From Xiphydria camelus (Eukaryota > Arthropoda > Insecta > Hymenoptera > Xiphydriidae), in NCBI GenBank assembly GCA_963678675.1, contig OY783199.1, forward strand, positions 6,951,501 through 7,015,500: DNA of 64,000 nt, in the 5' to 3' direction. Each line of letters begins with the position of its first letter. Position 1 is the first letter of the stretch. The notes below the pieces were generated by a model. That model did not search any database and was not told the origin of the DNA. It saw only the letters and a list, made by a program, of their open reading frames with translations. Positions 12,505 to 26,599 of this stretch are shown in pieces. The position numbers and the translations under genes were made by a program.

Positions 12505-12790
12505 TCACTCAGTGTCAAATACTCGGTTTCATGGGCGTCCTCGACGCATGTGAAATCATCTTTCACACACCAATTCGTGAAAAGTTGCGCAGTGCGTGAA
12601 ATAACCTGCGCAGTGCGTGAAATCGTCAACCTCGTATTTGACACTTAGTGACAAAAAATAGAATTCGTTATTCGGTTGTTTCGCGCCGTTCTAACGAGTG
12701 TGATTGCCGTACTCGCTTCGCTCGTGCGGCAAACTTCACACTCGTTAAAAACAGCGCTTCACGCCCTAATAACGAAAATAACTATTAACG
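12505..12790 (+). repeat. Dispersed repeat: 150-bp MITE plus GC-rich hairpin
   Basis: The part 12505-12656 has inverted ends TTGTCACTCAGTGTCAAATAC and GTATTTGACACTTAGTGACAA. It is followed at 12693-12746 by a hairpin with arms around AACGAGTGTGA. The whole composite occurs again, inverted, at 56534-56822 with high identity, so the two parts move or duplicate together. A short frame conserved between copies (beginning MSNTRLTISRTAQV) is probably just the shared repeat. Confidence 0.8.
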
Positions 12791-12845
12791 TTAGGTTGCA
12801 CACATATTTTTCTATGAAAATTGAAATGAGGAAAGTAGGGAGATG

Positions 12846-13114
12846 TACATATGAAGGGCTTATTGGAAAAACGTGACAAGCCACAAAATTATTTTTTTGA
12901 GAAGACGAGCTTTGAAGTTCCAAAAAAATTGGTAAAATGCATATTTGATTAATATAACCCCTCAGTGTTCTTAACAGATATATTCTAGTTCATATATTAA
13001 CGTCTACAATCTGAAAGTATTAAAAGAAAATGCAGGGGACTACTACAAAGTAAACTGTTTATTTTTTAACAGAATGTGGCTTGTCACGTTTTTCCAATAA
13101 GCCCTTCATATGTA
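12846..13114. repeat. MITE with 39-bp near-perfect inverted ends
   Basis: TACATATGAAGGGCTTATTG continues through GAAAAACGTGACAAGCCAC on the left, and the exact complement closes the element on the right. The ends are practically identical, which suggests a recent insertion. About 269 bp, with no frame. Confidence 0.85.
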
Positions 13115-14079
13115 AAATACTGTAGCGTGAGCAGTAAATCTAAGAAATTTTGAAATAGTTTCTTCGGAAAGGATTCAGTACAGCTTCTTCCATCTGTAGA
13201 GTATACAGACTAATTATCTAGGTAGAGCCTTGAAACGTTTCTGGGTACATTTTTCCCAGTTACCAGCTGCAGTTTCAAATCTAGGTACCTACCTGCGGTA
13301 TGGACATATTACCAGCATGAGAGATATATACCGACAAAGTCCCACACTATTTGGTTGGATGATGCGTTCATAGATGACGCAATTTAACAATGTTTTACTT
13401 ACTGATGTTAAAGTAGAACATAGGTACATGCGTAAGCTCCGCGATAAATTTGATTGAATAAAAATGATTACTAATGATTTTGTATACTCTATTAAAGACA
13501 ACATATAAAATTATACATGTGGTCGACTTGAGGGCCTGTAATTACTACTACTCTGTATAACTTAATCCATTTTCATGCGCACAATTTTAATAATTTAAAG
13601 AAAAAAGTTACTTTTATTATTACTATTATAAATTAAAAAGCTGTCCCCATTTAACTTATCCTGCACCTATTATTCATTAAAACAATTACCGAAGACACAC
13701 ATGTAGTCTTTTATGTTAATTGATGACTATTGAGGGGATTTTTCACCGAAACACTAAGCATAATCTCTTCAAATATAAGCGTGAAATTGAGTAGATAGTA
13801 AATGAATGACCTAAAACTGTTAACTAAACCGCATACAAGCAATTACATATTTATATCCTCTTTGATTTACACTTGAGAACGTAAGTAAGTGTCATCAATA
13901 TAGGTATCTTGGCGAAGCCGTACCGGTATGCATACAAATACATATTACGCACTACCACGATATACTTCCGCACGCGCAACTGCAGCTAAGCGCTACGCGT
14001 TGCTAAACGGCAAGGGGGAAGCGTTAAACTGAAAGGAAGTTAGGGGACAATAAATAAAATCAATCAACTATTTAACCGG
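13115..14079. other. No gene recognised
   Basis: AT-rich up to about 13900, then more mixed. No coding exon, RNA gene or repeat recognised. Confidence 0.4.
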
Positions 14080-14436
14080 TTGTTTACGAAATATTTCTTT
14101 CCCGACAAGAGCGGCACGACCAGCAGTCTGCCGCTCGGAGAGGCAGACATCGCGAGAGCGCACGGCGCTGCGCGCGCAGCAATAACACAGTGCGAGCTGC
14201 GGCTCGCAGGCAGCAGTCGGTCTGGGATTGGGGTGCCCTTCGTGACCAGTGTAAAGGGCCGGTGCGCCGAGAATCCGTGTGATTTCGCGTCGACCGGCGT
14301 CCAGCTTTGTAAACGCGCGTTATCCTCGAACGGAGGAGCCGTTGGTCAGTCGCGGGCAATCATTCTCCGAAATCGGGAGTTACGGCAGGGTTTTCCCGTG
14401 TCTGATGAGCTCCTCCATTGAACCTCTGGCGGTAAG
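14080..14436 (+). promoter_or_regulatory. CpG-rich region upstream of WDR20, probable promoter/5' UTR
   Basis: A sharp rise in GC and CpG content immediately before the WDR20 start codon, with short frames on both strands that do not resemble proteins. I infer a promoter and 5' leader. No TATA box was recognised; a transcription start cannot be placed from sequence alone. Confidence 0.5.
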
Positions 14437-17400
14437 ATGGCGGTACAGCTTGATGGAGGGGGAAAGGAGGACTTGAAAACACAGTTTGTCACGAGGGAGG
14501 GAACCTATAAGCTGATGACCTTGTCAGAGTATTCGAGGCCGAACAGGGTGGGCTACACGAACAGCCAGGGTAGTGCTTCGGTTAGGGTGTCTTTCGTGAC
14601 TCTGCCGGACCCCGCGGATCCCACGGGTGCTCAAGGCCTTGGTGATCGAATGTGCTTTAATTTCGGTAAGGAGCTCTACGTCTACGTCTACCGGGGTGTC
14701 AAAAAGGTAAATACAAATTTTGCTGCGATGACGGTGCTCCGTGCTCTTCTTCTTTTCCGAGTATCTCGCACTCCCGTTTACCTAACCTATAAATTTCTGA
14801 CGACTCCATCTTTGCTTCAACAGTACCACCACACCTATTATCGTATCACACACGTATTTCCTTCTTTCACTGTGATCTTTTGGACTGATTAACGCGTAAC
14901 TCTAAGTATATTACGCGTAGAGATATTCACCAAGTGCAACTGTTCGATGAGTGTCTCGAGTCGATGGTCTTCGACCATCGTAAGTGAGGTCGTTCTAAGT
15001 TATGTACCTGGAAACTATTGCAAAGTAACTGTTTCCCAGGTTTAACTAGATGCTGTAGGATATTGTCACGCAATAAGAGTTTCTGTAGCCTAATATCAGA
15101 GTTTCAAAGTTTGTGTATTTTTTAAAATGCTAAATATTCTTACCCAATTCTTGATCGCCATGTTATCGAGGCCTATGTGACTTAAAATACCCCTTTATTC
15201 CTTATTCTCTACTTCAGAGTGAAACTCCTCATTGGCATTAAACAATATTACAACAAAGAGTGAAAATAGATGTCCTCTCAGTCACGTTTGCATGCTATTA
15301 CTTTTATTCTCTTCATAACTTAATAGTGTAACTCTTATCACAACTATGTATTGCTAGTCGAGATGATTTAAATGGTTTAAGTGAGACAAAGAATAATGGT
15401 ATTCCGGTATTAATTCTTTTCCATAGAAAGCATAGTGGAACTTATAAAAGCGCAGTTGAATGCAGCGATAAGCAAGCGTTACCGCAATAGTTTCATTTTT
15501 GTCATAAGTGTATAAGAAAAATGTATTAAAATATAACACGGCATGTTGGAATGTAGGGATCAACAGGATTTTTACCAATGAGAAAAAGTTAACGAGGAAA
15601 TCAATTTCATTATTGAATGTCCCATGTTTTTCCGCATTGGTTTAAACCATCTATTCGAGATAATAACAATTCCAAAGATTGAACTAACTTGTACAATACT
15701 ATCATAAAATGAAAGTAACTATGATAAAATTATTGATTGGCATTTGTTTCCTATTTTTATATTTTATTCTAGAAGCTCATCTTTTGAATTTCAGCTATGA
15801 CCTATGTAACCATTGACAATATACAATTGAGGTACATAATTCATGAATAAAACATAACGTCTGAATCACCAGCTAGAATGGAGCGTTTCCTTCTCATTTA
15901 TGAATAAATCAATGAATAATTAATGATTCTTAACTGTGAATAAAGCATATATACTTCATAGATTGAAACACATATATGTATAATATTTAGATTTAACAAT
16001 ACTTCCAAAGAAAATCTTTAAATGTTTGACTTATAAAAGGAATTCCCAACATTTCAGTGATCAAAATCACGCACCAAATATTAGATATAGGATGTCGCAT
16101 GATATTAAAGTCATTCTTCTTGGATTTATAATAATGTAATAAATGAATCTTGATGTACTAGATATATAAAATTCTTTTTTGGTTTGTTCAAGCATTGAAA
16201 TTGGATAGTTTGCTGATTTATTACATAATAATATTACAAGCTTATGTTCGGAATTCCCTGATCCGCCCAAGAATAATTGCATATATATTACTCGACTTTA
16301 GGATTTCACAAGACTGATGAAAATCTCCATCCAAATGCATTCGATTAATAAATTGAAATTAATTCAGTTTTTACACTGTTTTAAATTATAGAAACTTAAT
16401 AAAATTGCTTATTTTGACAACTGTAAACAATTATGTATAAATAATGATAATAATATTAGATTCTGTACTTGTGCAAACATGCTAATCATAGATTAAACGT
16501 GCTTAATCTGCAGTAAAAATCAAGATATTTTATTAGAAGAGATAATTAGTATATGATGGAAATTTATGTTGTAAAGCTTCATGATTTGCAATTGTTTTAT
16601 ACCTACTACACATCAATAATATTTGTACGTATAATGAATTTAAATTTATTCTGTGTGGTTTAATAGATTTGATGGAAACCTTCTAAGTTTGAAATAATAA
16701 GTGTGAAATTAATCTATTTTTAAAAATAATTATTTATACGTCTTCTTTATTACCGTTGAGGACAGTTGAGTATCTGGAACAAATATTTTGATGGTGTTAA
16801 GATAACTTCTTTGAAAGAAAACATCGCAAAAGAACCGGAACGTAGAAGAAAGATTGTTTTAAGTTAAAAAGTGATTCTTATCAAATTTCTTCATTAAGTT
16901 TAATCTACAATTATATTCTATAGGTATTAGTAAAGAATTTCTTGAAGAAATTGTTAGTTTGAATAATAATTGCACTTTAGTAAAACATTTGTTACAAATA
17001 GAGCACAAAAGAAGTGAAACGTGAAATGGAATCTGTTGCAGGCTGTTGATCTCAACAAACCTGTGGATAAGAAATTGTACAAAGGAACGAATCCCACTTG
17101 CCACAATTTTAATCAAACTACGGCTACTGCGGATAGTGCGCCACTGCTCGTAGGTTTCTCTACAGGACAGATTCAACTTATAGATCCCATCAAGAAAGAA
17201 CTCAGCAAGCTCTACAATGAAGAGGTAGGTGCAAATTATTTATCCTTATTGATTTAATTTGTACAACTGCTTCCAACAATATATCCGAGCAAATTCGATA
17301 ACAGACAATCACTGATACATGAATACATTATTCATACTCTCCGTTGATATTGATAGAATTCTTTACTTGACAAATATGGAATTCTATATTAGTCAATTTA

Positions 17401-20236
17401 ATCTCAAACTGATATCTGTCACGATTTCTATGACAAGATATACAAAACATTCTTAACTTATCCAATCTCTATGATACGAGCACGTTATCTTATTGAAACA
17501 TGATAAGGAGGCAATTAACAATAGTTTTGATTCTTACGCTGCTGTCTATTGAAGTGTGAATGATTTTATTAGATGTTTAATAAGATTTACTACGTGTAGT
17601 AGAAAGGAGATTTTAAAATGAAAAGAGAAAATGTAAAGGAAATGGAAATTTATGTATTCGTAAATGTATGTCCCTTTGAAACTCAAGAGCCGCCAAATCT
17701 ATTTGCATGCGATTTTCGATGAACTATACAAAAATTGTTTCAAGCAAAGCTCTTCTATCATAGAACCTAATCGAAGCATAAAACCTTATATATTTATGCA
17801 GTCTAACTAATAAAAAGTATCTCCCACCTGTTAAGACTACTCAATACATTATTCTGTATTTATTGATCACTCATCATCTATAAGAATCGAATCGAGTGTC
17901 TTTTTAAAAGACAGTTATCAAAGTAAAAGCAAAAAACTTACAAACGTCTTTAAATTATGGTTGCAAAACGTATTCGGAATCTTCCAATAATTTTGCCTCG
18001 TCCAGGTAGAGATTTTAACCGCGTGTCAACACTTGAAATATTATCTACTCTAGTGCTATCATTTTTTAACGATTAAAGATACCGATCTGAGTATTACACA
18101 GCGTTAATTTACGTTTGAAAATGTATTGGAATATGTTTTACATGTTCCTTTTGCAGTCGTTAGTGCATTACAATTTCTTTTTTTACCCACGTAAAAGAGT
18201 TATGAAATATAATGTTTCCTGATATTTCTCGGTTAAAAATATCTTAATTTAATTCCATACTCCAGTTTTTCATGACCGTTAAAAACCTTCCATTTTTCAC
18301 TCCACGGTGAGCTATGCCAACCACAACCGTCTGCCACAGGCAGTTCTACTCTAACGCAATTATAACTCATTCAAATGATTAAGCGCAACAAGCGAGATTA
18401 CACAATTCATTATTTCTAACTGTTCTCCTTTGAAAGTTAACAAATATGCCCGCGGCATTTTTCCTAATCCGCACAGGTACTTTCATTCTCATTGAATTCG
18501 TCAAGCTCGCGAATATTCCCGTAACGAGGAGTCTTACAGGGTTGAGGGTTAATTGATCTGTCTTATAGTAAATGATTATCTGTCTGATAAACGCCTGATT
18601 GCCTACGTTGAGTATTGAGTATTTAACTAGGAGTTGATCAAAGAGAAAAGTATTTATCGTGAGACGGATTAACTAACTCTGAGGGAAGCTTAATTAATGG
18701 GGGTAAAGTTCGCAAGGTATAACAGTGTCCTCCGTATTACAGAGGCTAATAGACAAGAGCAAAGTGACTTGCATAAAATGGGTTCCCGGCTCGAGCAACC
18801 TCTTCCTGGTATCACACAGTTCCGGTCAGCTATACTTGTACAACGAAGAACTAATATGCGGAACAACCCCTCCCCACTATCAACCATTCAAATCCGGCGA
18901 TGGTTACGCGATACATACGTGCAAAGCAAAATCGACCAGAAATCCCTTGTACCGATGGGTGATAGGTGCGGAAGGATGTTGCATAAACGAGTTCGCCTTC
19001 AGCCCATGCGGTTCAAACTTAGCGGTGGTCTCCCAGGACGGGTTCCTCAGGGTGTTTCACTACGATACCATGGAACTGATTGGTTCGGCGAGAAGTTATT
19101 TCGGTGGTTTTTTGTGTGTCTGCTGGTCCCCTGACGGAAGGTACGTTGTGGTCGGCGGCGAGGACGACCTCGTGACAATTTGGAGTTTTCACGAAAAGAG
19201 AGTAGTAGCGAGAGGTCAAGGACACCATAGTTGGGTTAGCGTAGTAGCCTTCGATCCCTATACAACGTCGTACGGGGAGCACGATCCCGACTTTAGCGGC
19301 TCGGACGATGAAACGATGCCACTTAGCAATCACAACCATTTTCGCGAGAAACCCGGAAGACTGTTGACGACGTCGCAGGGAATCCAGTCGAATCGAACCT
19401 CCTACGGCTCGGAAGTCAGGGTATCCGGTGGTACGTGCTACAGGCTCGGCAGCGTCTCGCAAGACACTCAACTTTGCTTGTGGGACATCACCGAGGATGT
19501 CCTGCGGCAGCCGATATCCGCGAAACAGAGGGCCTCGACAGCCGGTTCGGGAACCTTCTCGTCTTCGGGAACGTTCACCAGCGGGAACGGCTCGACGGCG
19601 AATCACCACACCAACAACGCGAAGCATAACAATTCGAATAACGTGAATTTTAAGGACAACGCGACGAGTGGTAGTAATAACGAAAACAGTAATAGCACGA
19701 GCACCAACACCGCGGTCTCCACGGTGAACTCGTTGACGCAGAGGTTAGCGGGCCTCGGTTTCGGCGAGCGTAAGGGTGATAATCATAAGAGGAACTTTAG
19801 TTTGACGATGAGAGGAAGCGGGGGTGGTACGAGTAATAACTCGACGGTGCCGAACAGTAACGGGGAGAAGTTGGGCGGTCATTCGAACACGAGTAATTCG
19901 AACAGTGTAAGTGGAAGTTTAGGTGCAAATAAAAAGGCGAGTTCCGCGATGGACGATCCAATGAGATTGATAGGAACTGCCTGGTGTCCCAGGTTCGACG
20001 AGTGCCCAGTATTGGAGCCGCTAGTGTGCAAGAAGCTGGCGCATGAAAGATTGACTGAATTAGTGTTTAGGGAGGATTGCTTCGTGACGGCGTGTCAGGA
20101 CGGATACGTGTACACTTGGGCAAGACCTGGTCACATGGTAGGTCCACTCACCATAAGCAGCACCCTGCACAGGTCGCACCACCATAGCAACAATCCCCAT
20201 GCCAATATCAATTCCATGCGATCCAACGATCTCTGA
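14437..20236 (+). CDS. WDR20: WD repeat-containing protein 20 (WDR20)
   Basis: Three coding exons, 14437-14706, 17042-17224 and 18743-20236, all joined in phase 0 with GT-AG introns, give 648 residues; vertebrate WDR20 is about 570. WDR20 and WDR48 (UAF1) bind and activate the deubiquitinases USP12 and USP46. The N-terminus (KTQFVTREGTYKL, SEYSRPNRV), the linker LVGFSTGQIQLIDPIKKE and the blades (KVTCIKWVPGSSNLFLVSHS, NEFAFSPCGSNLAVVSQDGF, CVCWSPDGRYVVVGGEDD, HHSWVSVVAFDPYTTS, SVSQDTQLCLWDITEDVL) follow the family closely. An Asn/Ser/Thr/Gly-rich insert of about 140 residues (about 415-555) precedes the last blade (ERLTELVFREDCFVTACQDG). The ATG sits in a favourable context (AAGATGG). Its introns of 2.3 and 1.5 kb are AT-rich with nothing recognised. 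A strong donor inside exon 3 (after 20137) points to a second C-terminus; see the exon at 24098. Confidence 0.95.
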
Positions 20237-20634
20237 TGTAACCTATCCTTTATCGTTATTAAAAGCTCCGTAAAGTAGAGTTTATTGATTATTCGATTTG
20301 TATATAATTAGAGAGGTAGGTCCATGGTCTGCGCCTCGGAGATCCCCATCGAAGATCTGTAACGCTTTAGGCAATGCCCCGCCGAGTACAGTGTCGTGGA
20401 TTTATGGAATCGCATGAAAAGTTAATACGCAACGACTTCGTTCAGTGGAGCGGAGCTAGTTTGGTGTGCTAGTTAAATGTTTAACGTTTAGTGACAATCG
20501 TTGCTTCCACTTCTTCTACTGATAATTTAACAGATGTATTTCAACTGCGTGCAGTTGAATTCTTGATATGATAGAACAATTCCAATTATTTGAAAGTTGT
20601 GTTTCTCGAACATTTTTATCGACTGTTTTTTTTT

Positions 20635-20640
20635 AATAAA
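20635..20640 (+). terminator. Candidate polyadenylation signal for WDR20 short isoform
   Basis: AATAAA lies 399 bases after the stop at 20236. A further AATAAA is at 21261-21266. Which one is used cannot be decided here. Confidence 0.4.
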
Positions 20641-23600
20641 CAATATATCGTTATTTTTATTTGACAATCACTCAGAAAATGTCGATATTCAAGCGGCACT
20701 TGTCCCCTAATTAGTGTTCGAGTAACTAGCGTTCTACTGTGTACATAGTCTGAACTTATCAAACAAAAAAAGAAAAGTGTTTAATTTATAAAATTTACGT
20801 GAAAAATTTAGTCAAACTAAAAAAAGTGCCATGGAATGAAGCGTTAGAGATCTTCCTAAATTCGTCTTAGTCCTGTACTGTACATGAGTTTTCGGAAGAG
20901 CACAGATGGACAATACTCTGAGTGGATGTGTCTCCACTGTACCGTGGGCTATTAAGATTTTCTCGGTTACTCTAAATTATATATTCGTTTACGGGCAATG
21001 AGACTTTGACATTCCAAAGAGATATCAGAATAGAGTAAGAAGAAGCTTGACGACATTTCACCTTACACTTATTAGTATAGCGAATTCTCCCACTCTTTCT
21101 ATCTACCTCATTTTCTCTTTCGTTATCCCTTTATCGCGCTACAAAATTTAATATCTCGAACAGTGGGGTTGTATCGTGAAATCGGGAGAACATTTTTTTT
21201 TGTATTTTCAAATGTATCTGCACATAGTTTTGAAATTATTAATTTTATACAGTAGCAGGAAATAAATATTAAATATTCAGGAGTTCAAATGGCTAATCAG
21301 AAGTAATATTAACAGGAAGGGGAGGGAGGTGTCATTATGACGCGTGCTCCTTCAATTATCATTTAACCATCATGACGTCAAACGTAACAATGAATTAGAG
21401 CAGTGAATGGAATTAGAGCAGTAAACATAAAAAACACAGGAATTGAAATGTTACCTTTTTTTAATCCGTCAAACAAAACTGGATTTTGTTATTAGATAAA
21501 AGAATCTATGTAAGTATATAGAAATATCGACTTGACAGTAAAGAAATCCGATTAGATATTTTTTTGAATTTGAATTTTATGATGCAACCCCATTCAGCTC
21601 TCAACACAAAATTTCGTCTTTTTCCTGTATTTTTCCAAACAAACATTTTTCATCTTATCAAATCTTAAGCAGCAAATATAACAGCATATCTCAGTTCTAT
21701 TTTTATAATACATTTTTGATAAATTTGTATATTCTATTGCAAAATCTTTTTATGGAGAAAAGGAAAAGCAAAACATAATCTTGAAATTATTCCATGGGCA
21801 GTGGATAACATGTACATGACACATTTTCAACATTTCACAAATTTTAAAAATAACAAGTTACACGAGAAAAAATATTGCCTCTATACGTACCAGTAGATGC
21901 ACGCTATATTTTGGATATTAAGTTTTGATTTTCATGTCGCGAACGATCTTTCTCCCATGGTAGAAACGCTACGGTTCTAGACATGTGAAAAATCACGATC
22001 GACAGTGACAGTAAATAAAACTGTGTATCTTTTCACGTTGCAATCAATAACTACCGAAGAACGACGAAATAACATTCCATGTTCATTCACAGCATTGGCC
22101 TTCTGTTACGTCTGTGCCTAACTAATGTTTCTGGTCAGAGCGTATTCGAGAAGGAATATTTGAAAATCACGTTAGAACAAGTATATAAATAGAGTATATT
22201 TATGTCCAGTTTGCATCTTCGAGAGTGATGTTTTTTGTGTAAGGTCTTGTAATAGGGCAGGCCCCTCCTCCCCCTTTTCCCGTGTAAAGTGTTACTAGCT
22301 TAGCTCAGTGAATCGTAGAGAAGCAATTACGTAGCGAAACTATTGTCCCAGAATAATAATAATAATTATGTGACATTTAATCCTTTGTTGAAAACGATGC
22401 CTTGTTGTATAATAAAGCAAAAAGTTGAACGAAAAACCGCTGCTTGCTTCCTGCTTGTGAATATGTACATACATATACATATACATCTTTTATTAAGAGT
22501 GTCGTATAGAAATGGTACAGGAAAACTGAAACTATCGAACGAACAATTTGCAGGCGAAATTATGTGTCTCTTAATATCAGCGTAATTCTTTCCATATAAT
22601 CAAGTTTGTACGTACTCTATTTTTAATGTTTATATAAAACTTGCTTAAAGCTATTGTGCTATTACACGATTGTATAAAATGATCAGTATGTATGAAATGA
22701 AAATTAGAAGATGACTATTGGAACCAGTGGAGAAACTCGTGTCAGTTGATGAGTTTCCTGTACTTTTGCATATAACATTTGTTTTTACACAGTACCGTTA
22801 GCCATGTGTTTTTAACACGTATCTAACCCTGAAGAAGAGTGCAATGTTTTTATATCTAGGCGTGCGATGCTTTGTTGTTTTTCATAGCAGAAGTATTATG
22901 GTTTAACTTGAAGATGCTTACATGCTTGTTTATTAAAACCAGCTGAGGCGTTGACTTTTTTACTTTAATTGGAAAAAGATTAATATTTCGTGCGATGCTT
23001 TTGGCTCACGCAAGAAACAGTGGATACCGCCCTGAGTTTTCGCATGGTACGTATACCTTATTGTTTCTTTTCATTGATTTAATATTTTCACCGATTACCA
23101 GAAATTGAATAGTTACTTGCTCGTTTCATTTTGTGTATATCTGAGAGCCGTTCGTCACTTTACTCAAATAGCACAAATTTTTAAGATACTTACGAGGCAT
23201 CTTAATGGAAAATTATTTCCATAAAATTCTTAAAGAACTATTTCTAGGTGCTTGTGACTTTCTCTGTAAAGTGTAACATTCCTGTTCCAGAAATCAATCG
23301 TATTATTTAAAACATTTTTATTTCAGGCAAAAAATAGAAAAAAATACGAGATTAATATTTTTCTACCACGTTTCAATGTTAAGAAATGCATTAAACCGCT
23401 ATACAACACTTTTAAAGTGAGATGTTTAAAGATTTTGTGCTACCTGAGCATAGCCATTTGTTGCTCTAGCATCGCATGATTATGAATGCCTTAAAGAACA
23501 GCCTTACGGATTTCGCTATCGAATGGCATTCATGTATTCCTTCTTTATTCAAAACACAAAAATTGAGCCTGTATTACATACAATTTTTGCATAAAAAATC

Positions 23601-24097
23601 ACGGCTCATGGATATTCAATCAATATTGCAAGGAATAATATCTCCGCAATAATGATGACTTTTATACGAACTGTACAATATGTAGTAATACCGATCGATG
23701 CATTCCCTTATTATGCTAAATTTGTGTGTGATATGGCATTTACCTATGAGCAATTTCATGCCTGACACCTACACATAAAATTTATTTAGATTTTCTTAAT
23801 GACGATCATATTATTTTTTGCTGATCATGCATATCCTATGTAGATATATCTAAGATACAATTTAAAAACGCGATAACTACCATTTTAATAAGGATCTCAT
23901 TTCTGGAGGCATGTACCTCTGGGCAATATGGAGATATGATCCTCTCGTATTGAAATAATAATAGTACTTACCACATTTTTTCATAGAAATTCAAACAGTT
24001 TTCAAAGGATTTTGTAAATGACAATATACGTATAATAAAAATCTTAGTGCAATTTAATATTCCATTATCATACATTAACAAAGTATGTTTCGATGCA
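20641..24097 (+). other. WDR20 3' UTR and/or last intron
   Basis: AT-rich DNA with no convincing frame or repeat. It is 3' UTR if exon 3 is read through and intron if the internal donor at 20138 is spliced to 24098. Confidence 0.5.
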
Positions 24098-24169
24098 GGT
24101 TGGCATCGGACAAATGGGGACTATTCATCGCGTCGTGAGTCCTGCGGAAGCAAGAGGCACCGTAGTATA
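24098..24169 (+). CDS. WDR20: Alternative last coding exon of WDR20 (inferred)
   Basis: Exon 3 of WDR20 contains a good donor after TGGGCAAGACCTGGTCACATG (ATG|GTAGGT, cut at 20137/20138), in phase 0. At 24098 a pyrimidine-bounded acceptor (GATGCAG|GTTGGC) opens a phase-0 frame of 23 codons that contains GIGQMGTIHRVVSPAEARG and ends in TAG at 24169. The joined isoform would be 639 residues and replace the His/Asn-rich tail of the read-through form. Non-random residue composition, exact phase match and the strong donor support it. An AATAAA follows at 24742. It is inference until a transcript is seen. Confidence 0.7.
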
Positions 24170-26277
24170 GCCACAGCCTGCGTCCCTTGCAACTTCAGCT
24201 TCAATAATTGCTAAACGCCTCATCCCATGTTATCATTCTCTTAGATCATTCAAAATACAACGTGTATCATACACTAACTGTCGAAACTTTCCTTACGTGC
24301 AGCTATTCGAAATTTATTAAATTTGATTTAGTGCACCATCGATGCGTCAATAAAAGAGGGGCTTGCTGCTGTGACGTCGAAGATATGACAAAAGCTTAGT
24401 TCGTGCTACATGTACTATACCTATACGCTAGTGCAGAAAGTGTAAGTTCTCATTAGTGAATGAGTTTTATGAACCAATAAGGATTTGCACTTCTTATACT
24501 GTAGTGAAGAACGTATAGCAGCGCGGACAAATCTAATGTTTAATGTTCGAACACATCACTTGAAAGATAAATATAGTATAGGTATATAATTTGCTTCGTA
24601 CCACACACCCAAAATTGAAATAATAATCTTTTCTACTATTTGTACTTTATGAGTAACGTTTCAGTTTAAAACCTTCTGACATATGAAGGATGCCACTTTA
24701 CAGCATCGTAAGTGCCGTCTTTTAAATTTTACCGATGATGAAATAAAATAAAGAAAAATATAATTAATAGCGCAGTTTGTTATAAAATTTTTATATGAGT
24801 GAATGAGGCACTATTAAAAAATTTTACATAATAGAGTAAAAACACCTCCAAAAAAATAATAATATTAAAAATGTCAAAATTGTATGTCTATTCTTGCATT
24901 TTTAATTCATTATTACTTAGAATTTTTCTAGACTGGCACTTATAACGTGAATTTTTTTCTTTGAGTGAATTCAAAAAGTTGGGGAAAACATTATTTTTTT
25001 TTAAATGGCACAGAATTTTAGTAATGGCACCCTCCATATGTACATGTGAAGATTACCCTATATACATGCGCCACTCAATATTTGCATCACAAGCAAAAGT
25101 TACTTTTGGAAACTGCCATTTCTGTCCATAAATTTTATCTAATATTCCTATGTTTACTATTTATGTATGATTGTAATCATACAGTATCAAAAGCCTTCGA
25201 ATTTCAGCAGAAAATATATAATTACAAACCCAATTCAATATGAAATGTCTAACTGAAGCAAATGAACTACTCGTATGTTTAAAAGCCTGCAATAATGCTA
25301 CAAATATGAAAGTCTCACTATTATAAATTTGAACAAGAAATCAACGCCAAACGGGTGGTCCGAAGCCAAGTCCTATACCCAATATTTAATGATCGATTTG
25401 AAAAGGCAGCTTTGGTAAATACTACTCTTATATATTGCTAGGTAAATAAAACTAATTAAGGAGTCTGTCCGAAGAGAGGTAGCTTCACAGTTAGATTGTG
25501 GATATCATCCCTCAACTCTCATCGATCCTCTTCTAATTTTGATCTCCTTGCTGACGTAATTTAAGAAAGCACTTACGGAGCGCCACTATTAAATTGCCTT
25601 AGTAAGATCATAAATAAGAAGATACGCGAATCTGTTGATACAATTATTCATTTTCTATATACATATAAATAGTTAATATTATTTTAGCTTAAACATTCAG
25701 AGATGTTCACTTTATTGAAAATCTATAATGAGTACGCGACGAGCGTACGACTAGTTAGAAATTCTAGGTAACAAGAAATTGTGTACCTGACCGCTATTGG
25801 GCGTTAATTATTCGTTTTGGTACATTGTCAAAGGGGACAAGATTGAGCAACAACTTTTACACTGCAGTACTTATTTCATGTTAAGCGCAGGTGCTCAATT
25901 ATCGTTATAATCGATACTAATGTTGAATGATTCAATGGGACTAAAAACTAAAGACATTACAATTACATGTCAGGAACGTCAAAATTGTTTACAACTGTGT
26001 TAGAAAGCAAAGAACCTACAATGGACTCTGTACTTCGAAGGCCCTGTCGGGAGAATTGCCCACAAACAATAAGTAGTTGCATTCGCGAGCGAGATTGGGC
26101 GATATACACTTACGCACACATACTTAGGCATAGAAGTGTATGTCTGATCTTACTAGGAAGGAAATAAAGGGAATATGAAAATAAAAGATGCCTTCCATAT
26201 ATAAACCGTCTTCTAAATGCAGAGTCTATTGTACTTATTTACATAATTCTCAGGTTCAAAACTATTTAAAACAATAG

Positions 26278-26599
26278 CAAGGTGGCCACTTTGGCTGGAG
26301 ACCTAGGAAGCCTGAAAGTCAGTAGTTTTTTAAGTCTTACAAATAAAATATCTAGGAATTTTTCAACTTATATCACTAATCTCGATATATGTTAAAGATT
26401 GCCGTTTCCCTCATCTTTTTTTGTTGAAAATTAAATAACCGGTTGAAATGAGAAACGGATAATCGAATGTTGTGATCAAAGGGATATTCTGATACAATTA
26501 TTTAATGTACATAAATAGTCAATGAAGAAGGTGAAACTTTAGTCTGGGAACTCTAAAGAAATAAAAAAAAATCAGGTTCAAGATTTAGTGGCCACCCTG
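26278..26599. repeat. MITE with CARGGTGGCCAC ends
   Basis: CAAGGTGGCCAC at the left is answered by GTGGCCACCCTG at the right. Inside, AGGTTCAA and A-rich or T-rich tracts are also roughly symmetrical. About 322 bp with no coding capacity. Confidence 0.65.

Noticed and set aside
19019..19627. 202-codon minus-strand frame
   Set aside because: It lies opposite WDR20 exon 3, whose plus-strand frame is clearly the real protein.
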